DNA of 64,000 bases from Paragonimus skrjabini miyazakii (lineage: Eukaryota > Platyhelminthes > Trematoda > Plagiorchiida > Troglotrematidae): positions 24,137 to 88,136 of the forward strand of contig JTDE01002864.1 of the NCBI GenBank assembly GCA_014338405.1, written 5' to 3'. Under the pieces are notes generated by a model that was not told the origin of the DNA, did not search any database, and saw only the letters and a list, made by a program, of their open reading frames with translations. Made by a program: the position numbers and the translations under genes. This document shows positions 49,426 through 62,424 of this stretch, piece by piece (position 1 is the stretch's first letter; each line of letters opens with the position of its first letter).

Positions 49426-50007
49426 GAAAATTTAACATCTGTTGACCGTTTTTAACACATTATTTCTTTTTGGTCAGATGACATCGTTTTAAATTTTGGT
49501 CATTTTAGTTAACATTCAGTGCTTAATAAGCGCATATACAACCAAAGTAAGCACACATTGTGCTGAATTTGTTTAATAGGTGGGTTGAAATTGATACGCA
49601 TGAGAAGGGTAACAATTCAAACTTCATTCACGTTTGGCTAGCCTGTATGGTTTTGTAAAGCGACCTACTCCACGGACTGGAAGTTAGAGCAGTCCAAGTT
49701 ACTTGTATCAAAATATAAGCGAAATTTAATGCATTTGACGTCTTCCGAATGAAAAAAGTAGTTACATAATAAAAAACTGACGACGATCGGCTGAACTACT
49801 GGGACTATATACCAAAAGTGCGCAGAGGAACCTGATTGAAAATGTACAAAACAGTCATGTGCGAATTTTCAATCGCACTATGTTGCACAGTTTGTAATTT
49901 AAAGTCCTTTTTCGTCTTTTTGATTACTAACAGCTGCGAACGATTGAGTAATTATCACGCAATTGCAGATTATAAAGCAGACGATACATGTCAAAAGTAA
50001 AACTCAG

Positions 50008-50019
50008 GAGAGAGAGAGA
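50008..50019 (+). repeat. Short (AG)n run
   Basis: About six ag dinucleotides. Confidence 0.7.
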
Positions 50020-50972
50020 TAGACATATGCTTTAACAAGTCAGTGATGAGCCACTGTAGAACATTGGATTATTTAGTCTTTCTGAACAAACAGAGTTTTA
50101 AAACCTTGTTGCGGGACTGATGTGGTTGGAGTAGACTTTTATATAATCAAGAATAAAGTGCTACATCTTACAGTCTGGGAATGTGTCAACAAGATGAACC
50201 ATTTTCTGTAGAGTGGTATACATCATCAGAGGTAAAATTGATCTGTCTCTCTACCTAATTACACAATACTCCCAGAAAGAAAACGTCTACTCCATCGCGT
50301 TCAGTATCGTCAACTCTTACTTGCAGAATGGACGTTTTTTGTTTGTTTTCTGTTTTGTACAGAACGTACTGTATACTGCAAACTAGTGGATTCTGTTATT
50401 TTACCGTAGTTTGGGAAAGTCCCATCACATGGAAAATCCGATCGTAGCCTATTCATTCCATAAAATTTTACATAGCAAAGGTGGGAAGGTGAAAGTTTGC
50501 TGGTAGACATTGTTATGGGAATGACTGAGCGCGTGAAAAGGAGTGCACCATATCACTGATTGCTGTTTATCACGTTCCAATGACAGGGCATATCAGTAGC
50601 GAGATATGTGTAACAGTAGAATTTAGAGACAGTTTTTTGAATTCAATATCACTAACCCTGAATTTAGGTACATAGTTCTGTACTATATCATAATGATAAA
50701 GAAGTAGTGAAGACACCTCAGGCTTTCAGAACTAGGACTCTCTGACCTAGTTGCCTCGATGTATTTTCCAAAATAAAATCGCATGCAATTTACGTCTCCA
50801 ACAGTATGATGGAAGCATATTGTGTACATTCGTATTTTACATAAAATTGAATAGACGAGTAATTAAAGTACTGTGCTTAATCCATAAGCGACTGTAAAAA
50901 GAAATTTCCAGATGCAGTGAGTACGATGCTGAAAATGTTATTTAAATTGAATCACATAATAGTTGTGTTTAG

Positions 50973-51134
50973 TGGTCAAAATTTGCCGATGGCACAGAAA
51001 CAGTGTCGCGGTTACCACTACTACTCAAGTATGCATACCCGGTGCAACGCAACTACAAATCCTACAAAAATGTAACAAAAACCGCAGTTTGCAATCAAGG
51101 ACTCTTTTGTGGAGTTACTATTGCCAATTATTCC
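50973..51134 (+). CDS. Weak candidate exon, hypothetical protein
   Basis: After an acceptor (agttgtgtttag at 50972) the phase-0 frame is open for 54 codons to a TGA at 51135. It reads WSKFADGTETVSRLPLLLKY and then TAVCNQGLFCGVTIANYS, a protein-like composition with two cysteines and N-x-S/T sites. No good donor is present (GTAACA at 51072 is possible), so it would be either a terminal exon or chance. It fits the phase-0 series of candidates in this region. Confidence 0.2.
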
Positions 51135-51666
51135 TGACTCAGAGTTTGAAGACCAGTGCGAACGTGAATAATATTCACAGGGTATGTCAGTTTAACTTAT
51201 CTAGTAGGGATATCTGATAAGTAGCAACAACCGCAAAATCGGCCATCGGCTTTCGTGGAATTTTGATCGCCCGAAGAACACTTCTTTCACATCCTTAATG
51301 TGTAAGTTGTTAGTGTGTGAGGCAGACTTAGTTTTTGTACATTTACATTCAGTCGTTTTATCATCTCCAATGATCTACGGACTCCGCTGTGTCTGAGGGT
51401 AATCGCACAAGCAACTAGCAAGATGCACACAGCGCAGCCAATAGGAATTAACGGAGAAGAATGCAGGAACAAACCGAGAAGGTTCTATTAAGCAGATCAT
51501 CATCATTTATAAAAAATAATTTGTAGCTGGAGCTACGTAGTGCAACTATTGTTCAGTCTTATCTCAATGGGAAACCTAACTGTGGGTTATGTGCTGTTTG
51601 GAATAATCGAATTCCTCGAGCGTCTATTAACTACCTGAACAGTGCTGTATTAGTTCAACGAAGACA

Positions 51667-51955
51667 GTGACTTTAAATTAACTGAGAAGTCCTGATCACG
51701 GGATGGTCACTTTGATTGAACAAGACGATTCTGGTTATTCTGCTTTCGAAAGTCGAACACAAGGTTGTGTTTGAGTGCTTGGATGATTCGTCGGTCACGC
51801 TCATTGTGGGGTTACTAGCGTTGTGGTTAACACGAGCACGAGGGTCGGAGTGCAGATTCTGGTCCGGACGAGGATATGCATTACTGATAAGCTTTAATAA
51901 GAGAAGGACTTCAGCCTTTTGTTTTCTTCCAAACTGGGCTGGCCAAAAACTTGTC
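51667..51955 (+). mobile_element. Diverged SINE copy (second variant), 3'-incomplete
   Basis: Close relative of the copy at 28157: tgatcacggg, gttgtggttaacacg, ttctggtccggacgaggata, tgcattactgataagcttta, then cagccttttgttttcttcca. Similarity fades at about 51955, and a reverse-oriented SINE tail begins 46 bases further on. Confidence 0.75.
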
Positions 51956-52000
51956 ACAATGTTAAGCGTGTCGGAACTAATTAGTTATCCTGAAACCAGT

Positions 52001-52118
52001 CACTGGTGAGTAGTAGCGGGTCTTGACCTTCATATTGATTGAACATCACCCACGATCGATCGTAGCTGTCGCAGTTCCTTTGATATTTTTTACATCGCCA
52101 ACACCCGAGTCTAACGCT
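52001..52118 (-). mobile_element. SINE body and tail, minus strand
   Basis: On the minus strand: agactcgggtgttggcgatg, aactgcgacagctacgatcg, gtgggtgatgttcaatcaat, and the terminal ctactactcaccagtga. It matches the 3' half of the family and lies between two plus-strand SINE pieces. Confidence 0.75.
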
Positions 52119-52120
52119 GT

Positions 52121-52180
52121 TTCACGAAAGGGTCCGTCTGAAAGGTATGTTAGATTGCTGAAGCAGCAGTCAAGAGTCAT
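52121..52180 (+). mobile_element. Short SINE body piece, plus strand
   Basis: The string cgaaagggtccgtctgaaag, followed by a degraded gcgacagctgcgatcaa equivalent, matches the SINE body at 19470-19520 in plus orientation, immediately beside the inverted copy 52001-52118. Confidence 0.55.
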
Positions 52181-52701
52181 CTGTAACAGATTTGCATATA
52201 TAACCGTTACTACCTTGAGATACTCATATTTGACTGGAATATCACTTATAGGAAACATTGGGTCCCTAGTAATAATTTGTTATGATATTCACCTTCCAAC
52301 CAGCAGTTCACGATCGGTTTTGTTCTTGTTTAAACTCAAGTAGACATAGTTAGAATGGCTCTATTTGATTTTGGTTTTTACTAGTCATTCGTGGAGGTTA
52401 TTACAGTGTATTACTGTTTTAAATAGATATGCTAACTGCAGTCACAGCAGTTTCTCACACAATTCAAAAACGAGGTTATCAAACAACGTTAAGGTATCGC
52501 ACAGAAGCTTTGAAATTTTCGGATTATGTTCGGCAGTATAAAAAAAGATTTGATATCGCGTGTAATAATACCAGAAATATTATAACGAAAAAGCCAACAA
52601 ATGTCATGGTACTTTTCCAAGGCACTGTATTTTATTGAGAGCGACGTCAATGAAAAAATGTATGATTACATTTTATGTTATTTCGTACGAAAACCAACGT
52701 C

Positions 52702-52735
52702 ACTGCTGCTGCCGCCGCCGATGCCGCGCCGCTGG
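52702..52735 (+). repeat. GC-rich CTG/CCG-type trinucleotide run
   Basis: Imperfect ctg, ccg and gcc triplets at over 75 percent G+C in an AT-rich region. In one plus frame it reads T-A-A-A-A-A-D-A-A-P and ends at a TGA; a GTGACA donor-like site follows at about 52741. No larger coding context found. Confidence 0.7.
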
Positions 52736-52999
52736 ACTTCCGGTGACACTTATCTGACGAAGAGGCAGCTTCATAGCCACCTAATGAATAGTTTACCATA
52801 ACTTACTTGCGGTACTGCAGTCAACAGCAAGCTGAAAGAGGTTGTGGTGGTGCACATCATTTGTTAAGTGTTCATAACCAATCACCATGTGAATGTCTGA
52901 ATGCCGTTTTAACCCACAGTAGCAAGTAGCAACAAATCTATTCCCCTCCTTGAGACAGCTGACAAGCTCAGTAAGCAAAGCAAGGAAAATTATATCCAT

Positions 53000-55900
53000 C
53001 TGTTGAACAATTAAATCTGGTTTCGAAACTGAACTTCCTCAGAGTGAATAGCTTAAATAAACGGACTTTCCGGCAGGTTTCCTACTAGCTCGCGCCTATC
53101 CATACTGTATCGCCCACAGTCAACGAAGACAGCTCAATGGTAAACTTGTATAGCACTTTGTTCTGTGTGAGGTCGTCACACACCAGGTCTGAGGAGTCAG
53201 CGTATGCGTAACATTAATGAAGTCGCCATCGTACTTTCCTGTTCCATCCGTTCGAACTTTAGATAAACTGATTAGCAGAGGATTACTACGTTAATCTTCA
53301 CACCATGCATATAATCTTCTACGGGGAACTATCGTCGTCTCACACAACCAAACGCTGAACTCCGATGTATCCGCTAAATCTGTGTGGATACTGTACGAAC
53401 AAACATTATTAGATGCTGTAGCTACAGGCGGAGCTTGCTTTAGAATATCGAATTATAACTTCACATTAAACTACAGAATGTGTAAAAATAAAGCGGAGAA
53501 AAATGACATCCTAAGCCCGAATCTTTTCATAAGTAGGCTATGAAACCATTTAACGATAACATTTAGCCAAAGCGGCTCCAAAATGCTGAAACGTACAAAA
53601 TAATCCTAAACTTTTGATTGCAAGATATTCAGAAAAAAAATAAGTCCAAACTTTTTTTCGATAACATAATCTTGTATAACTTATTGTTTAAGTGTACCCA
53701 AATCGAATGAATTTTATTCATTAGGATTGATGGATATGAATACTCAACTGGAGAAATGACTAACACTGGAAGAACCATTGTTCCTGATTCATGAGCTGTC
53801 CACTGTACATAGGCGTGTAGTCAGGCCGATGGGTTGCAGATTTCAAGTGATATAGATTAGACGTAACCCAAATGTCATGCGACCGTTTCTAGTGCTACTA
53901 ATGAATTTGTGAGCAGATGTTTCTCCCTGGTTAAACCTAATCATACACACAGGTCAAAAGTCATACTCACAACCTGTGAATGATTGTCAAAACGGTAATG
54001 CAGACCCTCACTACTAGACCGCGTGACCAGAGTAACTGGAGCTGATGGAAAATATGACAATTATCTTCCTCAGTTGTGGAACCTCATTTTTTTATAGGCT
54101 AACTTCGACCAGTCGTGCATGGCTGATCGGCAGACTTCCGGAAGACTCTGGAAGGTGTTGGAAGCGATTTACAACTAGCTGGGCAAAACGACCTTTAGTA
54201 CAGAGCTTGACAACGGTTCTAGTCTGGTTAAATTTTATAGGCACCACACAGCCGGAGAATCCAATCCAGTGCCTGTAACAAAGCGTAAGAATATTAATTC
54301 AGACACCTTTATGATAGGTTATCTGGTGGCGCTCACTAGGACATTATATGCACGCAAGGACAGGCAACTCATATAGTTTTGTAAATACTTTATATTGAAT
54401 CGTCCAACAGCACAAAATTGGCAGAAGAATTTTTTTTTCAAATTTTTCTTCTGATGCTTACATAGATGAAATGCATGTCATTTCGTTTGACTGACTGATA
54501 TTCAATGTCAGTGAACGCAACGAGAATGATAACCAGTAAACCACCGAACAATGGTAACGTTATAAATAAGTCAAACAGACAGACAGGCATAAAAAGAGCA
54601 AACGAGACGGGACGGTCAATGCATAATTCAACGGACAGATTGCTCAATAGTATATTTCACAAGGAAACTAGTAGGGTGACTGTTAGTGCGACCACCCTGT
54701 GACCGTCCCAGGGCGCCTCCGTTGTGAGAACGAAGAAAAAACCACTTGACTCAGTCCTAATTAGCGGAACTGTTCAAATCGGTTGAGACTTTTTATACCG
54801 CTATGCACATGTGCGATCCTAACTCTTTCTCATGATGTGGTGGGAATGTGTGTTCATGACGTGCCCTATAAATACCTTGTACTTGTTGTCCTAGGGGCAC
54901 CCCGTTTTGCAGCGGAACAAAGCTTCTTATTTTGAACACGTTTTTTGGCCTGTCTTGGGAGCGAATACGGGACAGTCGCGGTAATAGACGAAACCGAGAT
55001 TTTCGTGTGAATTTTTACCCGGAAGAGAATCCGATTTTGTCGAGCGCACCACTTACCGAGATTGAACCAGCGTACCGTTTAGGAGGGTTTACAACAGTGA
55101 AATGATAAGAAATTAATTAATGGCTTAAAATAGGAGTAAAGGATTATGTACGGGGCAAATCCATCGTCGTAATTATGGTAACGGCACCCATAAAATCTTG
55201 GTAAATTGTTTTTATTTACACAATTCTGTTCTTAGAAAGTGGATGCTAATTGCTTATACTGCCTATGAGAGTGTCTTGTTGAGGCATTTGCTGAGCATCG
55301 ATGGTATCTTGAAGATATTCGGAAATTCTTGCTCATCGTCGACTGTGTGCTCATTACCCGCCTGGTTCTCCATAATCGCACATTTGATGCATGTGACGGT
55401 ATCCTTAGTTATGGATTTTGCATAGTTCTCAGAGGTGCGCCTGGATTATCTTCTCGTTTCATGTCCGGTAAATCTGGCACTACAAGTGTAGGTGAAATTA
55501 TCTGGGGAAAAAAAACAATTAGACTGACGAGGCTATTTATCGTTGAAGTGTTAAGCGGTTGCAAACTGCCGGGTTGCAGTTAACTAGAGAGAAGTTGGTG
55601 GATACGCTATTCCTATACATTTCGACAAACGATGTTTTGTACCTTACAATTCTCATGTCCTTTGAAGGAGACTGTGGAGAGGACAGTCCTTTTGGAACAG
55701 TGATCTATTCAGTCAAGCTTATATGCTCTTTTATATGTCGAATAAGGAAAATTCCCCGGAACCCTTTTACCTAACGCTGTAAATCAATTCAGTTCTTGTT
55801 TGAGTTTACTTGGATCACAGAACAGTGTTGTGCTTTATGATATTTGAATACCTAGGTTTCTTTTACATTTAAGAAGAACGTACTTTTACAGATCTATATA

Positions 55901-58783
55901 TTGGCCATTCCATGTAGTCCCACTGTGATCGCTTTGTTCCAACTCTCCACTAACTCATGGTCACAAAACATAAGAAGTGCTATCTTTCCGTCAGTTTTCA
56001 CTTTCGAAGTAAATTTCATGGCCGGTTGACAATTATTGAACTTTCATAGAATAACTAGTGGATCGGATACTGGTTCAATAAGCGTGAATGTATCGTCCAC
56101 ATACCTTGTGTAAAACACTAAATTAATAATCCTATCTTTTAAGCAATCACTATCACAGTGGTTTACATCTTTGTATTCGGAGGAAATTCTAAGTAGATTT
56201 ATTTAGAGGAGGAACACTGAACTTGATGTTACCTCACCTGTCAAAACCTATCAGCTGTATATACCGATGCTCTAACCAAGAATAGAACTCCGATCCAATC
56301 GTATACTAAATGATGATTTGCTTACTAATGTTGGCGGGTGTACTATATTGTTACCGACGAAATACTTCATACCACTCGTTGTTTAGTTTACGTGCATTTG
56401 AAATATTACAGTGGAATATATTTGACTAATGACCGTATGAAGCAAACTCGTACCCCTTATTTTATGTAATCCAATTTCAATGTCAGTCTGTTCTTACTGA
56501 TTACTGTCTGTAAACTGTGATACTTATCATTATACTTGTATTTTTACGTTATAGAATGGCTTGGTTTATTTTGGTACAATTCGAATCCTATCATCGAAAT
56601 CTAATGAAGAACTACACGACGAAATCCTTTATGAATTCACTTGCCCAGTGAAAAAACTCTCGCAAACCTCAATGATCAGACACATGTGGGTTTTACATAT
56701 GCGTTCAGTGTAATTTTGATTTTTGAACTAACAGCAACAGGTTAGAACTTTTATGGATTACAAAGAAATTTTACAAATTCAAGTGGGTAAAGTAAGGAAA
56801 ATGAGCAAACATTCACTGTTTCAGATATGAGACATTTTTAAGCTAGCGCAATTATTTTCACAGGCATTACACAACTAAACAGAAAGCAACTTTTGAAACG
56901 AAAAGTTGTCGCGTTTGGCTTTAAGTGTAAAAGACTGACTAAAACCAAATATCTAACAGGCCATGGCAGCAATTACAAAATTGATGGCGACTAGATACTT
57001 GCTCCTGTCAGCATTTTATGTCTCTCGTCTGTCCCATAGTTTTAAACCCTATTTCTGAAAAAAAAACGGGATGAAATAATACGGTCATTCTTCATTTGAG
57101 CATTATCTTTCTTATGAAGGTGGTATGAAGATTTTGCAATCAACGAACAACTGTTATTGCCAACTTACGAGCTCAAAATAACTTGCAAGTTAGCTATTAA
57201 CTCTGAATCTCAGCATCTATTTTTCTCTCTAGTAGGACATGTGAATGGAACTTATTAGACATACATACCTCATGAGTATCAACCACCACGAATCCGATTG
57301 TGCACTACCCGTGAATCTTGATCACTAAACACAATACTCGCAATCTTCACCTTGTAACGAGTACTGCTTCAAAGCTCAGACGGGCAGCAGAACTCAATAT
57401 TCTCGAGAGAATAACGCAACAGATATTAAAATAACCTTTGTGATTATCGCTTAGAAAAAGTGAACAAACCAGATGTTTGAATCAGTAGCAAACAGCCTCA
57501 CACGTTATGGGTTGAATATCGGGATTCTTTTTCTCGTCAGCAGCGTTTTGTTCACTTCGCTGGTTGGTTTAGTTTGTAGAAAATACTAAACGTTTTCTGG
57601 CAAGAATGAGGTACATTTTCATGGGTGCATTAAGTTTACAGTCCTGTTGACCAAATGGGTATCCTTTTCACCTGCTGTAGTGAATTAGGTAGCCATAGTA
57701 AATGGTAATCATGACAATCAGCCTGCCATTCAGGTCATAAAACACTTTCCGTTGCTCTTCATTTCTTCGAGTTTGCAATGATTTATGAGTTTTTGGCAAG
57801 ACAAAGCCTGAAGTTGTAGGCAATATGGCTCCCGGACGTAGCTACTTCTCTGGGGACTAAAGGTCCTGGAGTGGTCGGCTTTCGATTTTGATTACAGCCA
57901 TAGAGAACAATTAGGGTTTGCAAATTTCTTAAGCACAGAGAGATGCTAAACTTTGTAACTCGGCGGCCGGATTGGTAATTGTTATGGAGCAATCATGGAG
58001 AAATGTGAGTTCTCAAGTACCACGTCATCGTATCGAATGCATTCTCGAGACGTATTATCGATGCGACGCGAAAATGGACTAAAGCTGGTTGACCAAAAAG
58101 CGTCATACTTTGCAGAAATACAAATCACAGCGTGATCATGTGATTAAGTTGAGGCCTTTTTTCAGGATTTGTGTAAAATCTGTTATGTTCTATTATTTAC
58201 CGAACAGAATTCATCTCACTCCTTTTGTTTCGAAACACGACTTCTGTAAACTGATCAGTAAAATAGAAAATACTACAAGATGTATGACCTGAAGATTTGT
58301 TGCATGGTTTAGGCACAGTACTGAGGAAAGAGGTCAAAACGGAAGAAGTCTTATTCTAAAATATATAGTTAACAGTATGTCTCAATGTGTTACACATTAG
58401 CCACGCCAAGTAATCGGGAAAACGTCGATCGTGACAAACCGTATTCCAGAGTTTCAGCTTCCTGGAAGCCCACTGATTTTCACTGGTCGAATGCAACTTT
58501 GCATTTGAAAACCTCTCATAGTGAGATTTAAGTATCGCGAGTCTAAATGAATTGTTGGAAATGGCATGCCGAATTCGTGCATTTGTTAAGAATTTCATAC
58601 AATAACGGTATGTTCATTTCAGACGTCATGCGACAGAGAAGAATGTGACAAAATGTCATTATATAAAGTATATGCTTTCAGTATACCATACTGTGTTTTC
58701 GCAATGCGTTGCCCTACAGCTACATCCGTAACTGGCTAGCTGGACAAAGTAACAACACATTTTTTGATCTACTTCCTCCCTAG
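53000..58783. other. No gene recognised apart from the possible LTR
   Basis: Several 60-85-codon open stretches (54045-54278, 55198-55425, 55329-55583, 55559-55774 plus; 54438-54647 and 57783-57992 minus). None has a recognised motif. A good acceptor at 54097 (cctcatttttttatag) leads into two competing open frames and could not be resolved. Confidence 0.4.
54699..55096 (+). mobile_element. Possible solo LTR (tentative)
   Basis: Starts tgtgaccgtcccagggcgcc, contains a TATA-like ccctataaatacc at about 54863-54876, is richer in G and C than the flanks, and could end at ttacaaca near 55096. TG...CA ends with a central promoter are LTR-like. No second LTR, primer-binding site, polypurine tract or target-site duplication was found, so this rests on weak evidence. 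Confidence 0.2.
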
Positions 58784-58998
58784 GTCTAGTCGTTACGATG
58801 GCAATCTATTTCCGAACACCATCCACAATCAGGAAGTAAGAAAAGATTTTCATGCAAAGGCAGCGCAAACGTTTTCCTTGAAAATCGTCGCGTTACAATC
58901 GTCCACGAAGTCCCTGCACGACGAACCAAGCTACCCGGACTATGACAGGAAGACTCTGAAGTTTATGCTCATTATTGAACAGTTAGAAAGTGAATTGT
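58784..58998 (+). CDS. Candidate internal exon, hypothetical protein
   Basis: A strong acceptor (tttttgatctacttcctccctag at 58783) and a consensus donor (T|GTAAGT at 58999) bound 215 open bases, phases 2 and 1. The peptide includes RYDGNLFPNTIHNQEVRKDF, TFSLKIVALQSS, then SYPDYDRKTLKFMLIIEQLE; it is mixed and polar with no cysteines before the donor. No family recognised. The phases do not match the phase-0 candidates directly, so linking exons would be needed. Confidence 0.3.
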
Positions 58999-59109
58999 GT
59001 AAGTTCTGGGCTCCGATGTATATAGAAATTAGACCAATCAATTTTTGTACGTAATTCGATTTTATGTTTACCAAGAATAGGCACCTACATAATGAATGTC
59101 TGAGTGAAG

Positions 59110-59232
59110 AGAAAGTCGTATTCTCGAGTTTCTTTCTTCTATCTTAGCTAGAGCACGCTGTTCTCTTTTTGCCTCTTAAGCAACAACACGAACCACGGAT
59201 GTACTGTTGTCCTCAGTGGGTATGATGATGCT
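59110..59232 (+). mobile_element. Probable RTE LINE 3' tail relict
   Basis: Resembles the 3' UTR end of the RTE copy at 8521-8645: a C/T-rich run (tttctttcttctatctt), then a region similar to gaaccac-gatgtactgttgtc, and gtatgatgatgc at the end. No coding part precedes it. Similarity is moderate by eye. Confidence 0.4.
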
Positions 59233-59869
59233 TAGGACGATCGGTTGAGAGAAACAACGGAATGTTTCTATGTTAATGTCTTTCAGTATTCAGCTTCAAG
59301 CAGTCGGTTTTTGCTCTTACACGACTGGGAATACTGAATGACACCACTAGAAACGTGCGCATCACCTAGAGTAGAATATTATTGAGGTTAATTTATCTTG
59401 TATTTTCCACGCCCATTCAGAGTGGTACAGTTCATTCTACGATGAGTGAACATAGATGTTAAGCCAGGAAATCGAAATCCAAAACAAAACTCAGCCGAAC
59501 AATTTCATCCCAATAAGTCTAGCTAAAGGCGACAGTCTCAGAATGTCGGCTTGATTGTGCAAATGATGAGATGTTAACAATTTTGCAAATACAAATCACA
59601 TCTGGGTCGAGTGCCGCAAACTGGTTACTATCAGTGAGAAACCAACAGTCAGTTGTATTAAGAAACAGGTGAAAATAAAAGATTTAGCCTAAACACATTC
59701 AAAAGGAAAATGAAACGTTTGTGTAAATGTCTAACTACTGACTGTTGTGATAAAACTGTGACTGTGTTTTATTTGATCTGATGTTTCTGTTTGTTATCCT
59801 TAAAGAAGGTGTGGTAATGATTATAAATTGAAAGCCAAACATTTCGCCTTGGTCTCTTGGTATGGGTTT

Positions 59870-59933
59870 TGTTGTAAAGTCTGCCGGCAAGCGAATACTG
59901 CGATCAACTATGAGCAGCATTCATTCTATATCA
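59870..59933 (+). mobile_element. Diverged SINE body/tail fragment, plus strand
   Basis: aaagtctgccggcaagcgaa, then actgcgatcaactatgagca and ttcattctatatca, match the SINE 3' half with many changes. A minus-strand copy begins about 55 bases to the right. Confidence 0.55.
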
Positions 59934-59987
59934 TCCAAATGCCCGACAACATAACCGTGTCGATTATCTTCAAAACTAGTAATTGTG

Positions 59988-60122
59988 TTACTCATGAGTA
60001 GTAGGTTTTTATGTAAATTGAATATCACCTACAATCGATCGCAGCTGTCGCATTCCCAAAGACTTTCCAGTCGGCACCAGACTCGAGTTTCATTCTCATT
60101 AGAGCTTGTCAGTAGTGCAATT
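59988..60122 (-). mobile_element. 5'-truncated SINE copy, minus strand
   Basis: On the minus strand: gcactactgacaagctctaa, aaactcgagtctggtgccga, ctggaaagtctttgggaatg, gacagctgcgatcgattgta, and the terminal cctactactcatgagtaa. Clear 3' two-fifths of the family, opposite in direction to the fragment at 59870-59933. Confidence 0.8.
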
Positions 60123-60441
60123 GTGCTGCCGTTTAAAACAATTACGCTCAGTGACTGATGCCTTTTTGTATCGATTTTCAGCTTTGCAATACATGTTTGT
60201 GGAATATTGTGTTTACGACATGTATAATAACATTTCTTGGAAACTGTTAAAGCACATGGATATAAGGTGAGTAGTTTTTTGTGAAATATGGCTCAATAAT
60301 TCATACATTCTTATTATAACTCAATTATTCGCACAATGTTCAATCTGAATCGGAGCTCAACAAGTGTTTTTTAAGAAATACAAAATTGCATGAGCTTCGA
60401 ACGCTTTGCCTGTTGAACCTTTTACACTTCCCTTCTATTAG

Positions 60442-60592
60442 GTGTTACATTGTGGAAATCTTTGACGCTGTTTAGAGAAAATGAGTTGCATATTAGAACA
60501 CATGCCCTGATTCGTCCGCATACGCATGTATATATGCGCCACTTTTACAGAAGTCAATTTTTCGCATCCGTTCACTGTTCATTTCATTTGAA
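60442..60592 (+). CDS. Weak candidate exon, hypothetical protein
   Basis: A good acceptor (cacttcccttctattag at 60441) with phase 1 would accept the phase-1 donor of the exon ending at 58998. The frame reads VTLWKSLTLFRENELHIRTH and stays open to 60641; the listed donor (GTATGG at 60593) is only moderate. No domain recognised. Included because the phase fits; could be chance. Confidence 0.17.
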
Positions 60593-61844
60593 GTATGGAG
60601 AAAGTTTTAATCGTTATCACAAAAACGACTGTGCAACGTAGCCTGTAAACACATCGGTAACGCGGTTTCTGACTTGAAGATTCTATCGAAATTTGAAGGT
60701 CGGGTTGATGCATACAGCGCGTATTAAGGATAGCTGGGGCATATAAATCGGCTACGTAAGCGTGCATTGAATGGTTGGATAAAAATTAAAAATACACTCA
60801 ATCTCTTTGGAGACGACACCTAGAAAGAATATCCACAAGGAAGACTAATTGCTATTAAAGACAGCAATATAAAAGCCATCTGTATCCTTGCGTACGCCTC
60901 ACAAGCAGAGATAAGCTGTACTTCCTATACAGTGTTTGGATGATAGGGTTTAGTGACTTTGATGTACGATGTCTGCATTGCTTAATTTTACATCCCAATA
61001 GTTTGCGAAAGGGCTTTAATTTGGTAGTAACCAACGGTTCGGTGTCGACTCACAGACACTATAAACCAAGTTACCATTTGCTTGACATAAGCCGCGCAGA
61101 ATATGGTTATTATACAACAGTGCTGTGACTGGGCATGGATCCAAGAACGCGAGCACTGAGTCATATAATCAGCGATTATTCAATTTCTAGCGGCGATGGG
61201 ACCAAATAACTTTTTCAGTAGAGTAAACGTTTCAACACACTAATCCGTTCACAGTTATCTGATTTTAATTTTCTTCTAACAGATGTATTTTTCTGGTATT
61301 TTCATCGGCATGCTATTAAGCTCCGTTTTCATATATCTGGCGGGTTCGACATGTACCGAAAATCAATCCGTCAGATACAATCACTGAACATTTAACGCAT
61401 TCAGTAACCGGGTTCCCGGAAAGTCTAGCTAGTGTCACTGGGTGTGTCCCAAGACTAGGGAGTGAACCATGCTATATAAACACACAGACTGCAGTATGTA
61501 CCTGATGAGATGCGGTGAAATGTGCTCGAGAGATACATTGAGCAAAAACTGTTTCTGACTTCTCTGTTCAGATATTTACTAGTTAATTCCATTTTTTTCC
61601 ACGCTGTCACCAGATACATTCGTATTTGCTGCTCGCAACCGATATCATAACCAAAAATATGGTGAATCAAACGTTAAGATGATGTCTTTGCTTAGTCGAT
61701 ATAAAACTCGTATACCGTTTAAGACTGTTAACTTCAGTGTTTGGACATGTATGTAAGTAGGTCAACAGGAGGCATGTACATTGAAAACCTTTGCTACCGA
61801 TATTTTCTGTCTCACTGAAACACGGCATCAGCATTCTACTGCAG

Positions 61845-62111
61845 TGTTGCACTTTCGATTTTCGTCGGCCACTTTCGCATGCGCGCATAATGCAAGCTTT
61901 TCTGAAGACTATGGGACTCAAGTCACTGACCAAGCCGGTATTAAGTGTTTATACGGATACATTACTTGAATGGCTACCCATCAACAGTTCTTTTTACATT
62001 GTCAGATATGGGTATGCTCATCCCAAACCTTTTCTGTTGGCTGCAGCACCTGTTCCCACACACGATGGTCAAGACACCGTTAAAGATGATGACGTAGTTA
62101 TTTCCAAGACT
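61845..62111 (+). CDS. Candidate internal exon, hypothetical protein
   Basis: Acceptor cattctactgcag at 61844 and consensus donor GTAAGT at 62112 bound 267 bases (89 codons), phases 0 and 0. The peptide begins CCTFDFRRPLSHARIMQAFL, has LEWLPINSSFYIVRYGYAHP (an N-S-S site) and ends DDDVVISKT. It joins in frame to the next candidate at 62425 across a 313-base intron. Balanced composition and two good splice sites make it one of the better candidates. No family recognised. Confidence 0.37.
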
Positions 62112-62424
62112 GTAAGTCAATCAGGGGGCACCTATGCGAACTACAACCATGCATTATTTGTCAACTTCGTCCTGGCTTTCAACGAGTAGCTGTTTCTTCC
62201 TCAAACACAAGTTGAATTAATCAAATAAGAGGAGCTACGAGTTCTGTGTAAATTCAGAACGTTCTTGGCCGTATTTTAGACTTTCATCCAACGGGCGGTA
62301 CTGGGGCACGATAAAAGCACGTGCGGTATGTACTGTCTCTTACAGTACCGTCATCCGTTCAGCTGCCAGCCGATTGGTTTCTATAAAGTTAGTCAAATTT
62401 CTTTACCCTTGCCGAAGTATTCAG

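Noticed and set aside
54098..54155. Possible small exon after cctcatttttttatag
   Set aside because: Two plus frames are open after the acceptor and no clear donor decides between them.
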